DNA of 64,000 nucleotides from Cyclina sinensis. Its lineage: Eukaryota; Mollusca; Bivalvia; Venerida; Veneridae. Below are positions 37,522 through 49,800 of the stretch, one piece after another. The notes beneath the pieces are model-generated. The model ran no database searches. It was not told the origin of the DNA and saw only the letters and a program-made list of their open reading frames with translations. The stretch is from positions 310,001 through 374,000 of the forward strand of contig JAAONU010000001.1 of the NCBI GenBank assembly GCA_012932295.1, given 5' to 3'. The number at the start of each line of letters is the position of its first letter. Position 1 is the stretch's first letter. The translations under genes and the position numbers were made by a program.

Positions 37522-39874
37522 TATGACTGAACCTCAAGTGACCTTCAAGAATCAAGTTCAGTCAACAGCAGTATTCCTTATTGTGACAATAATAATAGTC
37601 TCTTTTTTTGTTACTTAAAATTACTTAATTATCCATGGACTAAGTCCAGATCTAACATTTTAATTTTTCACGAATTCTGTATTCGCTGTATAGATAGATA
37701 CAGGTATGAGCTAAATTTGAAAAAAAGTTTTAACGTGCTGTCTGCTACAATTTGAAGACAACACGTTTTGAAAAATATTAATACTGAAAATACAAAGATA
37801 ATGATCAGACATTCAAAAGAAAACAATATTTCTTGTCTTATATTAAGACTTACCCATGGAATCAAAACAAACTGAATTGATATTTATAATTGTTTGTACA
37901 GTATTGTTTGTTCAGCAATTTCCAACTATGACACTATGCCATATCAAATGTTTTATTAGTTAGATGTAACTTAAAGTCTACTTTCTTTAATCATAATCTT
38001 GATCGTTTTTTATGTTGCTGCATCTAAAATCATTAAAAATGTGCGATTTGATCTTTGTCAGACATCTGAACTGATGGTTTTAAAAGCATTATGAGGACTG
38101 TTTAGCATTATTATTTTCTGAGTTTTCATTTTCACTTTTCTTAAAATGAATTGGCTCTCACATGATGAAATGTACGCATACTCTAAAATTAATATCACCA
38201 AGTCTATAGTGAATTATGTATAACAGGAGCACTTACATAATGCAGACGAAAAGACAATATTAAATGGTGAAACTGCTAAAACAGCTCTCATCTGGACTGT
38301 TATAGGCCACAAGAGATTGTTATAGATTAATGTTAATTGCTGAACCAGGTGCAATAAAATCATCCGGGTGGATGGTTTAATGGTTAATTTATTAACTTTT
38401 TTTCTTTTATCATTTTGATTTCCTGTTTGGGGGAGTAAATTCTGTATGATTACAACTACAATTCTTTATTGTAAATATTTTAACATAAAGAACACACGAT
38501 TAAGTGAATGGCAGAACTAGGCTTCGGAACTTTTGAAATGTGGTGCACGTTCATCTTGGAGAAATGAATATTAAAGACCATTTTAATAAAAGACAGAAGC
38601 GTCTGGAAAAAAATTAATATGTCCCATAGGTTTCCTTGGTTGACGTATTTGAAGTATAACAGTTCGTACTTTGATAGATTGAGACTTCTCAGTTAAAGAG
38701 AAAGTAAAATTAAAATAAACGGAAGCCATTTTAAGAACCGCTAGACACTGATTATTTTTTAATAAAGTATCTGCTGCAATTGAGCTCTAAATAATCAACA
38801 AGAAGATATATATATATTCCAAGAAACAGAAGATAACAAGAAATCATTGGAAACAATAACACCCGGAAACGCAGCCTTGTCTTGACATCCCATTTTCAGA
38901 AAGTACAGAAAAGACGGATTACGTATGTTTTTAATTTTTCCTGAAATTGTCATCGAATCTGCATCTTTATGTTCATAAGAATCCCTTATAGTATGGCCTC
39001 TATCTCTAATAATGCCTATAATATACATGGTCATTCCAACTAATGAGGCTTCCTATAAATATGCATTGTATGCAAGCAATTTGATCCTGAGAAATAGCAT
39101 GGACACATATAGTTTTAAAGCATACTATATGCATTAACATAAAGATCCAGTAACTCTGTAACAGTTCTCACAATCCTGCTGATAAAGTACGATTTCCTCC
39201 TAGTCTAAAGAAATCTTTCAAGCTTCCTTAAATTCAAACAAGTGGTTGCTAGGGAATAACCAAGACACAGCTAGTGCTATAGTGCTTTGTAATAATTACC
39301 CATCACTGATTACTACGGATCATGCTGGTAATCTAAGACGCATTTTCTCTAGTTTCATTGAATTCCAACAGTTGTAGGTACGAAATAGCCCTGACACTGA
39401 AAGTACTATCATGAGATATATGAAGCAAATCAAATGCCCCACAAATATGTGGAAAATAGTCAGAATGTATTTGCATCTCCTCTTGGTACTGAGTGATCCG
39501 ATAAAACTAAATCCAACCAATGGTTGCTGAGAAAAAGCCCGGACAAGAATATGTGACAAACGAGCGGACGGACAGATAAAGCGGATGGTATTAGCTCCCC
39601 CGAACTTTAGTTAAAGGAGCATAAAAAGAATCAAATAAAGAAACGGCTTGGGTGAATAGGTTAGGGAATGTTTGGTTAATGGTACACAGAAGCAAGATAA
39701 TGCTACAAATGCATTCCGTTTTGAACGGAAATCAAGTTGACAACTAATAATGTCAGATAATTTGAATTCAGTCATTTAACGGGTTTTGGCTGGGTAGAGT
39801 TCTTGTCTCTAAGGATATGAACAATCATATTGGTTTTGCATTCCATCTATTTAAATGATAAAAAAATCTCGGGT

Positions 39875-39985
39875 TAAAGTCTCTTCCTAAAGACAGTAAG
39901 TAGTGTTAGTGGAGAGGCGGGGGATTGAACACGCAATCCGTAGATACCAGTTCAGCATATTACCTCTGGACCATCATAATGTATA
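39875..39985 (-). repeat. tRNA-derived SINE fragment (copy B partner)
   Basis: Counterpart of 25560-25665: GTAGTGTTAGTGGAGAGGC..GATTGAACACGCAATCC on the plus strand, giving a decayed B box and A box on the minus strand. It marks a SINE present before the duplication. Confidence 0.6.
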
Positions 39986-41052
39986 TTTTTTTGCCCTTTA
40001 AAGCAAGCCATAAACTGCATCAATAATTGTCTTATGATACCTATTTTATCTTTGTTTAAAACTCATTATTTCTAATACTTCTGTGGCATACTGTGAAAAC
40101 CTTTTAATTCGCATTTAATATAATATACACAGACACTACTATTGAAAAGGCATGAAACTGTGTGCATAATTACAAAATACTTCAAACAGCTTTTGACAAA
40201 TGTAGAATATATGGTAAAACAAGTTTGCATTAATTTTTCACAACAATGGAGAATAAAAATACGTTATGTCAATAGAACGAAGTCTAATTAGTTCTATAAA
40301 ATGTATTTATTGAGTTTTAAGTTAATTCTGCCAACGATATTGATTTTGCTCGATTTTGGTTGCGTGAATTGAATGCCACAAACCCAGTCAAGATAAAATA
40401 TCATGTTACATTTTTTTTTGTTTCCGTTCTTGCTTATTACAGACACCCACTGATCCAGTCTGAAATATTTTACAAGTCCTTCATACAGAGACGTTGCTGA
40501 GCGAATATTAACACTCTGATTTATCCTGTTTCACAATAAAATACAATCGATAAATTTCTAGATGAAACCAAACAAGACTCGTTTCGTTTGAACAACAATT
40601 GTTGTATGAAAACAAAACAAATATTTAAGACGGGTTTCACTATAATGCGTGTTTTTAAAGCAAACCTGTTCCTTGTGGTTTGAATTTCAACAGATATTTT
40701 CTGTTAAGTAAGTTCTTTGAAGTGAAAGGCATGGCTTATTTTAAGTTTTGTTATTAATAATTCTAAGATTTTTAATATAATCTAGGCAAATCAGACTCGA
40801 TATTCAATACTTCAGATTATATGTTTCAAATGCATTTAGCTTTTCATACAAAACAGCATCACTGTAAACGACCTTTATATGTTGTATGGTCGTTTCAAAC
40901 GTTTTTAAGAAAAAAGACTAAAAACGATCAATACTGAAACCCATTGATCGCAGAAACAGCTGTTTATGTTTGCAACACTGGAAAAAAGATGCCTTTTAAA
41001 TTACGAAAGTAGAAAATAATAGATCATACTGGACGTATTATTGTTCATACTA

Positions 41053-41504
41053 CAGTGTAGCAGTAACACGTGACCATGACGTCACTAAAGGCATCAAAAC
41101 CAAGACAAATCTGTCAACAGAAGATTACCCATAAGTATTTCATTCCTTCATCGATTTCTATGGGACATATGTCAGTCTAAGGAGAAAAATATGTTTTCCA
41201 CGGAATATAGGATCTCCATCAGGAGCTTTTCATCACCATTTTTTCAAGCACTACGTGAAACCTCGCATACAAACGAATTCCAATGTTTCACGTAGTGCTT
41301 GAAAAAAACGGCTGAGCTGGTGATGGAGATCCAATATTCCGTGGAAAGTTTTTTTTTCCTTAGACTAATACAGGTCCCAAAGAAATCGATAAAGAAATGA
41401 AATACTTACGGATAATTTTCTTTTTATAAGCGGAGGCATTGTTGACATTTTGTCTTGGTTTGATGCCTTTAGTGACGTCATGGTCACGTGGTATTTCTAC
41501 ACTG
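41053..41504. mobile_element. 452-bp foldback MITE, Tc1/mariner-type ends
   Basis: The ends are TA-CAGTGTAG at 41051-41060 and CTACACTG-TA at 41497-41506, fitting a TA target-site duplication and CAGT-type termini. The two halves are inverted copies of one another along nearly the whole length, joined by a short loop near 41270-41280. Each arm holds CACGTGACCATGACGTCACT, which includes an E-box (CACGTG) and a full CRE palindrome (TGACGTCA). No protein is encoded. Copy A lacks the insertion at the matching place (near 29190), so it arrived after the duplication. Confidence 0.9.
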
Positions 41505-42192
41505 TATTACATTTTATTATCTGGATTAACATTAAACTTAAAACAGTCGAAAATCAAGGGTGATTGAAAAACATTGCGTCGGGAGTTATGAATGGGAACA
41601 ACTCTCGAATAAATAAAGCCAGACTATCAACTAAGATGCCAAGTGTCGACAGGAAAAACAGCTAAAGGCAGTTTTCTGTAGACATTCAGAGCTCTACCAT
41701 GATGGGAAGGATCTAGATCTCTCTAGTCAGCTCTGAAATAAAAATCTACGATATTGTTATATTTATACGGGCCTAAGGAACTAGACTAATAGATGGCCAA
41801 TATCACTTATTTCTTACACAACTGTTCTGAATCTAGGCTGACCTGTTCTATATAATGGCGCACATTCATAACTACGATATGCTATTCTCCATCTCAAAAT
41901 CTTTGATTTATTCAACATAACAAAAAAAAAAAAAAAAACAGACTGAAATCTTTATGTTTGATATTTACCAAGTTTCCTGAAATACATTGTTATCTGACAC
42001 TAAAAACTCGAATTTTCTTTATTTTTGTTCAATACATCTAAACTTGAAACATTTTTTAAAAGTCTAAATATTGTTGAAACAACACATTTTGTCCCAAAAC
42101 TGTTCAATTTTCTATACTATATTTAATAACAATATGTTAAACTATATTTAGGAATAGTTTTTGATAATGCCGAAAAAAGTAACTTGGGGGTG

Positions 42193-42195
42193 AAT
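42193..42195. other. target-site duplication AAT, left
   Basis: AAT immediately precedes the element's terminal GGCCC; the same AAT follows the right terminus at 52135-52137. A 3-bp duplication is the hallmark of PIF/Harbinger insertion. Confidence 0.92.
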
Positions 42196-42221
42196 GGCCC
42201 AGTTGTTCAAAACTTTCGTTA
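42196..42221 (+). repeat. Harbinger terminal inverted repeat, left
   Basis: 26 bases beginning GGCCCAGTTGTTCAAAAC, identical to the reverse complement of 52109-52134. Confidence 0.95.
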
Positions 42222-42385
42222 ACTTTAACGATTCGTTAACTAAATCTTCGTTAACTTTTTAAGTTTTTCGTTAGTTAACGAATCGTTAAGTTTTGGGTTG
42301 TTCAAAGATGCGTTAATTGTCTTGTTAGTTAACGAATCGTTAAATATCTTAACGGTTCGTTAAATGCTTAACGCAAAAAAATTAG
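42213..42385. promoter_or_regulatory. left subterminal array of CGTTAAC motifs
   Basis: TTCGTTAAC, its inverse GTTAACGAA, or close variants (GATTCGTTAAC, GTTAGTTAACGAATCG, GCGTTAATT, AACGGTTCG) occur about ten times in 170 bp, often as head-to-head palindromes. They sit between the terminus and the Myb-like gene. Such arrays are plausible binding sites for the Myb-like protein, and this region probably also contains its promoter. Binding is inferred, not shown. Confidence 0.7.
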
Positions 42386-42438
42386 TACTGTCAATCCCAT
42401 AATTCACAACTGGTATTTCCTGTAGCAAAAAAAACAAA

Positions 42439-45400
42439 ATGGCTGAAAGTGAATCACCTATTATTAAAAAGAAGAGGTCTAGAGGCACCAATTTTAGTTG
42501 CAAGGAAATTGCCTTACTACTCTCTGAGTATAAGAAGGTTCAATCTATTCTTGAGGGAACGAAGGTTCCAAATCATGTCAAAAACAAATTGTGGGAGGAA
42601 ATTGCCACCAAACTTTCAGAACTGGGAACTGCCCATAGATCTGTAAAAGAGGTGAAGATTAAATGGGGCAATTTGTCAAGGGTCTCAAAACAAACAAATT
42701 CCCTGTATAGGCAGTCCTTCTATAAAACTGGGGGTGGCCCACCAATGGAATCACCTAAGGGGGTTATAAAAGAAGTAATAGAAATAAATAGTCGAAATGA
42801 AAACTTCACTGGAATAGAAGATGGGCTGGAGACAGAAATTGCAATGTGTAAGTAATGTCTAAAATTCTTTTTCTTCTTTTTTTTTTCGATGGATACAAAT
42901 CACGGAGGAAAAATCATTTAATTTGCATAATTTGATTAAAGACAATGGGTAATCCCTTGTATCGTCTGCAATGTTATGTTTCTAAATATAGACGGAGTCA
43001 CCCAAGCCTCGTTCTAATAAAATTTTATTTCACACGTGAGTACAAATGTTATCGCATTGAACTGAAGTAAATATTTAACTTACATGTATTCATCAAGCAG
43101 GAACAACATACACATCTTCAAAAAATGAAAAATATGGTTCAGGAGAGTAAGAACTCGTTATGAGTTTCATATTTTATCTGCTTAGGTTCTCTTCCGCCTG
43201 TTACATCTGTGGCTTTCTCTATTATAAAAGAGGGTTGTGTAGAACATATTCCCCATGCTTCACTGAACTTAAAAAGGTCAGCGCCCCGTGACCAGACATC
43301 CTGTGTCATTCCATGTAACTTGCTACAATATCAAACAATGTTTAAAACTTTATCTTCTCTCTGATATATTGTAATAATTCCAGAGTTTAAAACAGGATTT
43401 AATTGTCCAGTCCTGAATTGAGTGTTACCGATTACTCGGTTAAAGTCCGGAATTTACATGTTAAAATCAAACATATGCATTTCGATTGAGGCCCATCCAT
43501 AGTCCCATTAATTCCTTATAAATAATCCAGTAATCACCAGATTTATTTGAACAGTGGGTTATTTTCTCCAAAGATGGCATTATTAAAAATAAATGTGCTG
43601 CAAAAGCAAAATAACAGTAAATATAATAGGGGAATGCTTCACTGCGACGGACTTTAGCATTGATATAGATATTCCATGAACTGATTAATACTTAAATCAT
43701 CGTGTCTTACATTGTAACATCTCCATTTTTAATAAGCTACGTATACATTTATTTTTAAAACAATGCGGTGGCGAATCCTCCTAGTCTGTCAGAACATATA
43801 TATTTCGTAGGCCCCAAGAAGACCAGTTGCATTGTAGAGTCAGAGAGGATTACGCCAGTGCCGAAGACCTCATCATCTTCATCCACAGAACTCTCGGAGG
43901 AAACTTGTAATGCAGGTAGTATACTTCGTTGTTGTTCATTTTCTTATTCTGAAACCCTTCTGTAGCAGGAAAATTTTCAATAGTTTGAAAGCTGATTCGG
44001 TGAATGGCCTCAATGTAATATAATTAAACGATGTATATTTATATCAACAGGTTCAAGTGTAACTATAGCAAGTGGACTTGAAATCATACATCCAAATAAC
44101 GTAAATGTTGAAGTCATTAATGAGGTACGGTATACCGAAGTGTATTGGTATCGTAAAATACAATATAGTAGATCTACACCTTAACTGGTGTCGGGTAAAA
44201 CGGCTAAAATCCAATACGGCCCATCGTGAGTATTGTAGCAGTATTGATTTAGCACTTGAGGAAATGTTTTTTGCTCATGTCGAACTTTTTCTGTTTGGTC
44301 TGGACCGTAATTGCCAAACTTCTGCCTCGACAATGTCATTTCTGTGCACATTGGTCGTCTTGGATAGAACCGTCTTCGTCTGTAGCCGTTATGACCCAAA
44401 TTGCCTTTATTTTATAAATGTTATAAGCGGCAAAGAGAGTACTCTTTTTAAAGGAGATTTCCTAATTGGTAAACAAGGTGCTAGCTTGGCACTGATACAG
44501 TTTGTTCGCCAGTTCCGGTGTTTCACCGGTTCCGAAGGATTCCGAATATTATTTCCCCAAAAGTAGGTCATCCGTAAGCGAAAGTAATCAGCTGTGTTCT
44601 TGCACGTGTATTAACTTAAATGTTGTACTAGGTTTGATGAAATTGTTCTTTAATGTAGTTAAATGTCCCAGTCAAATGTGAGGGGTTCTTACATGAGATA
44701 AAACAAAATGGCTGAAAATGTCAAGTTGAAAACTTGATTTCAACTTACCAGATACGCTTGGAGAGGATGGGAAAATTTTATGGTCCTGAATTTTTGTCAG
44801 ATTAATAGCAACACATGCTCTAAAGTTTAATCATTACCGTCCATTTATTCAAATGAAAATTAGATCATAACGTTATGAGGTACATTTAGCTATTTCCGAC
44901 GGATTTGAGTACAAGAGGTGCCATATGGGGAACACCATTTATTTATTTATTTTTTATCATATTGACATGATTTACAATGGTCATGCTTTTATCTTTCTCC
45001 ATGCATGCTATGTCCATCACAGTTTTTTATTCATGATTTGGCTGTTTTTCAGGTGGTAATACACTTCAAATAGTGATAACCTTTTATAACCCTGTTTTCG
45101 ATTTTAATACAAGACATGATGTAAATTTTATATTCTGTGTTAATTTTTGTGGACTGTTGTGTGTCTGTTACTGTTTACAGATGTACCGGAAATTTCCCCA
45201 TGGGAAGCCTCTTTACGTATTTTCACGGAAGTGTTAAAAAATGATGTCCGCCGAAACCGGTGAACGTGCTTCGGAACTGGTGAAATAGGTCCATATGAAA
45301 TCAAGAACGGCAGCGTTATAAGTTAATTAAACTTTGAGTAAATATTTAACGAAGTTCAAGTTAAGGCTTGTGTCATACTTTATGTACAATAATGTTTTCT

Positions 45401-46731
45401 TTCTTCTGCACTTTGATGTAATTTGACCGACTTATGTAAAAAGTGCGGCGAAACTGGCGAACAAACTGTACATGTATGTGGAACTTCAATTATTAAAAGT
45501 TCAATACTTAATTAAATTAATAAAATTATGCTTTTATGCTTGACAAGATGAATATAAGCATTAGGCCTATGGCTTATCGAAATTATGAATACTGTAAAAG
45601 CTGTATTTTAATTTACATTATTGTTATTGGTAATCACAGTTAAATGCAACTTTACTTTTTACAGAATGTTCCGGCAAGCCAGAGTAGCCAAGAGAAGAGT
45701 AATTCTACTAGGTTGTGTAAAGTCCCAAGCAGAAAAAGGTAACAATCACTTAATTCCAACTGCAAAGACAATTGAAGGTTTAATTCAGAAAAATTTCACA
45801 TACATTCATAGATATCTCAGTTTTTGGCATTAAGTTCAATTGAAATCTCTAATTAGTCAGTCAATATTTGTAGTATGGACACTATGATGTATATTGCATA
45901 TACTTTAGTTAAAACAATGTTTCATTTTCTGTCAGATAAGGAACACTTGAAAAGATAAGCTTAAATTGTCATTACTGCAAAAAAAATAAAGTTCAGAATT
46001 CAATGATTACTGATGTTGACCTAGATAGTAACTTAAAGTCACAGGCAGTAAAGCAGTGCACTCGGACGCTTCCATATTTCCTCCTATGAGAAAACAAGGG
46101 CGATCAGTGATCACATGTGTCGCCTGATAATAGCCAATTAAACAGTAGTATTTAGAGGTGATTGGACAGTTTGTAGGCTAAAACGCATTTTTTTATTCAA
46201 GGGCCATAACTCGGCCAAAAATCATTCAACTGAAAAACCTGTTAGACGTGCACAAGTACTTGAGGTACCAAACAATCCTGTAACATTTCATTTGAATTGC
46301 TTCAGTAGTATCAGAAACGTGGTCCTGTCAAACTTTAAAAATTAATATCATTAAAGGGCCATAACTCTGACATAAATCATTGAACTGGAAAATGCTGATG
46401 CTACGCACAACTAGACTTGGTACTGATCATTCCTGTAATGTTTGGGTGAATGGGGGCATTGTCATCTTACAGTGACAGTTCTTGTTTCATATTGTTTTCA
46501 AAGTCTTTATACCTTTTTCTGTAATTTGGCAGGCCCAAGATAACTCAAGAAAAAGTCTGGGAGGCACAACTTCAGTTCTTTAAAGAACAAACTATTACCG
46601 AAAAGAGAAGAAGACAGCTGATGGATGTTAAAGAGAAATTCTATAAAACTGCAACTGAGGCCTTGAACAGTGCCATGCCAGGTTCTTTTGACTTTCTGTT
46701 TCCATCGCTGCAACAATTAAATGAAAACTGA
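42439..46731 (+). CDS. Harbinger Myb/SANT-like DNA-binding protein (five exons)
   Basis: Proposed exons are 42439-42847, 43811-43915, 44051-44124, 45665-45738 and 46533-46731. All introns are GT-AG, phases agree at every junction, and the joined frame is 861 nt (286 residues plus stop). Residues about 14-100 form a Myb/SANT-like trihelix domain: NFSCKEIALLLSEYKKV, then LWEEIATKLSELG, RSVKEVKIKWGNLSRVSKQ and the KTGGGPP tail typical of the Harbinger/NAIF1 type. The middle is Ser/Glu-rich and low in order. The last exon holds a charged helix (EKRRRQLMDVKEKF) that may dimerise. In this superfamily the Myb-like partner aids nuclear import of the transposase and binding of element ends. The ATG has a good context (AACAAAATGG). 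The exon 2 acceptor is the least certain: an alternative donor at 42846 with an acceptor at 43781 is also in phase. Confidence 0.85.
44105..44566 (+). other. unexplained 153-codon open frame in intron 3
   Basis: An open frame of 462 nt starts just before the exon 3 donor and runs through intron 3 of the Myb-like gene. Local sequence is less AT-rich than its surroundings. Text such as CAGTTCCGGTGTTTCACCGG here, and GAAACCGGTGAACG at 45254, suggests a nested older element or captured fragment. I recognise no domain on either strand, including an overlapping 72-codon minus-strand frame. It is most likely non-coding. Confidence 0.3.
46180..46480 (+). repeat. two diverged units of the 165-bp repeat
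   Basis: GGGCCATAACTCGGCCAAAAATCATT and GGGCCATAACTCTGACATAA, each followed by a GCACAACTAG/GCACAAGTAC and TTCCTGTAA-like phrase, repeat at about 165-170 bp. They belong to the family expanded at 53280-54600 and lie in intron 4 of the Myb-like gene, so they are passengers of the transposon. Confidence 0.65.
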
Positions 46732-46756
46732 AAGGTATAATAATTGTTAAATATTA

Positions 46757-46762
46757 TTTATT
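46757..46762 (-). terminator. polyadenylation signal for the transposase gene
   Basis: On the minus strand AATAAA lies about 80 bases after the transposase stop codon. The convergent Myb-like gene stops at 46731, so the two transcripts probably overlap at their 3' ends. Confidence 0.65.
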
Positions 46763-46843
46763 GTCATTTGGGTAACTGTCGTTCAGTAATCTGTTCAGGT
46801 CATATAAATGGGTTGCATCTGTAGTTTGGCCTGCTGGTGCATG

Positions 46844-49800
46844 TCAAAAGTAGTGCCTTGTAATATAATCTCTTATGAGACTGCCATCTTCTGGGCCATC
46901 ATAAGGAATTGCTGCCTGTGGGAGGTTTACAAATTCATCATCATCAAAGTCTGGCTCACCAAGCTGTACAGCAATGTTATGTAAAACAGCACAGGCGATA
47001 ATAACTTTGCTGGCCTTCTCTGGAGTAAGTCTCACCTGAAAATAAATCAAAGTATTGTGTTTTTTAAAACTGAATTAATCACCTGATAAAAGCATTCCAA
47101 AGGTACACCTTTGTGATCACCTGATGGGTCTGATGTCTTACAGACACCTATATAAACTATTTAAAATTAGTTTCACAAATAGTCTAAATTTGGCATGCAA
47201 CATTTTTAGTTTTTATGTAGGGTAACCATTAAATTTCAGCACTTAAAGGAAAAAAAATGATTCATGGTACTCAAAGTTATATTGTTCGGTCATCAGTGTT
47301 ACATATATAAGAAAATCAATTAATAATAATGTCACTTACTCTCATTTATGACTGGGGTAGTAATAGCTATTATGAGAAATTTATATATTTACATAAGAAA
47401 CAAAAAGCCAAAGAAATGTAGTTACTGAAATCAAACCTCTCCATGCAGTATGCCAAATCTCCTCTTCCAATGCCCAAAGGTCATCTCTACTGTCACTCTT
47501 GTTCTGCAGTGTGCCCTGTTGTACCTTTCTTTTGCTGGTGTGTCAGGATTTCTGTATGGTGTCATGAGGAACTTCATGCATGCATATCTGAAAAAAAAAT
47601 TATCTTTTTCAGGATGCTAACAGATTATTTAGAGAATTACAGACTCAGTGAAAATGACACGGTATATCGAGTGTAACATTGCTAATTTTTTTATACATTT
47701 ACCCACTGTCTCCAAGGATTACACCATCTTCAAGTTGATTCACATTCTGCTCCAAGTGATGGCACAGTGAAGATGATCGAAAGACAAAACTGTCGTGTGC
47801 AGAACCTGGCCACTTGGCATTCACAAATATGAAACGCCCTGGAAAAAAGAAACATAATAACTAAATCAGAAATTGAAATAACCCTGGAAAAGAAAGTTTC
47901 TATACTCTTGCAGTGCTGATTACATACCTGTACTTTTAAGTTGACTTGTAATTTTTTGATAATATATGTTATTAACAAATTTTGTGAAAAGGGTATCATA
48001 TTCAAGTTATTTCAGAAATTTTACAATCATTTGGCTATGTCAGCAATGGTTAATGTAGCATAATGCAGTGTATGATTTATCAAGCTGTGCACAGTCTGTT
48101 TTATATATAGGTAAATTTTTCTTTTTAGATTACCTAAATGGTTTAAAATGAGCTTTGGTTATTTGTGGATACAAGCTCTGTATACAACATAACATCATGT
48201 GTATTTCTAGCACACTTTATTGGGATTAACTTATAACATCATAAAAGATGTTAAAGTAAAACAAACATCAAAGTACAGTAACATTTGCCTTCTTTTTTTT
48301 TTTTGAAAATTATTGGCCCCTGTAAACTTAATAGATTTTGATAAATAATTTGTTGGCAAATGTTTTGATTACAGTTTTGCATGATTGATATATATTTTTA
48401 AGTAGTTAGGATTACTTTTCCAGTTCTTCATTTAGGTTTTTGAGCCTATTAAACAAAACAATGCTTCAATTATTTAATGAACTGCTACCATTAGTAATTA
48501 TTTTAAGTCCAATGGTTCATTTCTCTTTTCATCCCAGGGCTACATTATACAAGTTACATTGAAATATTCGGTAATAACAGGATTTTTAGTGTCTTGAAAC
48601 TAAATGGCCAAAATTTTCAAGTTATGCATTAATTATCACATACCAGATGCAAAGACAGTGTTTGCTTTCAATGTCAAGGTCAAATTGAGTGTATTAAGAG
48701 TTTTTTACTTTGCATAAAATGTTGCATAGCAGATCTTTCACTGCATTGTTAAATCATGACCCTTGGTCAGTATAAGCAATTTCTATTACTCATCTGACAG
48801 TTATTGTCATCAGCCATCAAATTTGGCATGCAGCTTTATTATTTTTAGGTTTTATGTAGGGAGAACATAAGTATTTAATTTTATGCTTAAAGTGAAGTCA
48901 TAAGTCCCATTTAAGAGTAAGCGTGTATCATACAACTGTACACACTTAAGAAAATTAATGACAAAAATCTTGTTTGCAGGTTTTAGCTCACCTGAGCACA
49001 ACATTGTAATCTAAGCTGTTATGATTGCGTGATGTCCATCGGTTGTTGTTGTATGTTAGTGCAATAGTGTGTGAGAGTTTCAACATTTTGATTTAAACCA
49101 CATTCCCTCTGAAACCACTTGGCCAAAGTTACTATAATATAGCCCTGGGTAACAATTGACTCTGCCTCTGGGTCACTAGGGCAAAAAATGAAATCGCTAG
49201 GGTTAAAATTGACCCTGCTCCGAGGGTAAATAGATTTCACTTAAGCTTATGAAGGAAAAGACTTAAAAATCTTCTTTTCTGAAACCAAAAGGCATTTAGC
49301 ACAAGCTACCAAGTTTGTTCAGATCATGCACCAGAGTCAAAATTGACCCTGACCCGGGGATCAGTTAATTATACCCCCACGAACAAAGTTTGAAGGGGTA
49401 TATAGTAGTGAGCTTGGCGGTCGGTTGGTTGGTCCGTCATGGTTTCCGGACGATAACTCATGAAAAGCTAGACTGATTTAAACAATTTTTGGTACACAGC
49501 TGAAACATCATAAGATACAGGTCAAGTTCAATATTGGGGCTGGTGAAGCCAAGGTCAAGGTCACTGTGACTAAAATTTAAAAAAAGGTTTGCGGACGATA
49601 AGTAATGAAAGTCATGACTAAAAATGAAAAATAAAGGATTTCTGCTCAATAATTTGAGTTAGGAAAGAGATATTTCGATGAAATTTGCTGTAAAGGTAGT
49701 TCCTATGAAGACGATGCTTTGGATTGAAAATTTTGCCAATTGGGTCAAGGTCACTGTTCGCTTAAACTAAAAATAGAAAAACTGGTTACCGGATAATAAC

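Noticed and set aside
42449..42646. Overlapping alternative frame in the first Myb-like exon
   Set aside because: It is a shadow of the Myb/SANT-like exon, which has domain and splice support.
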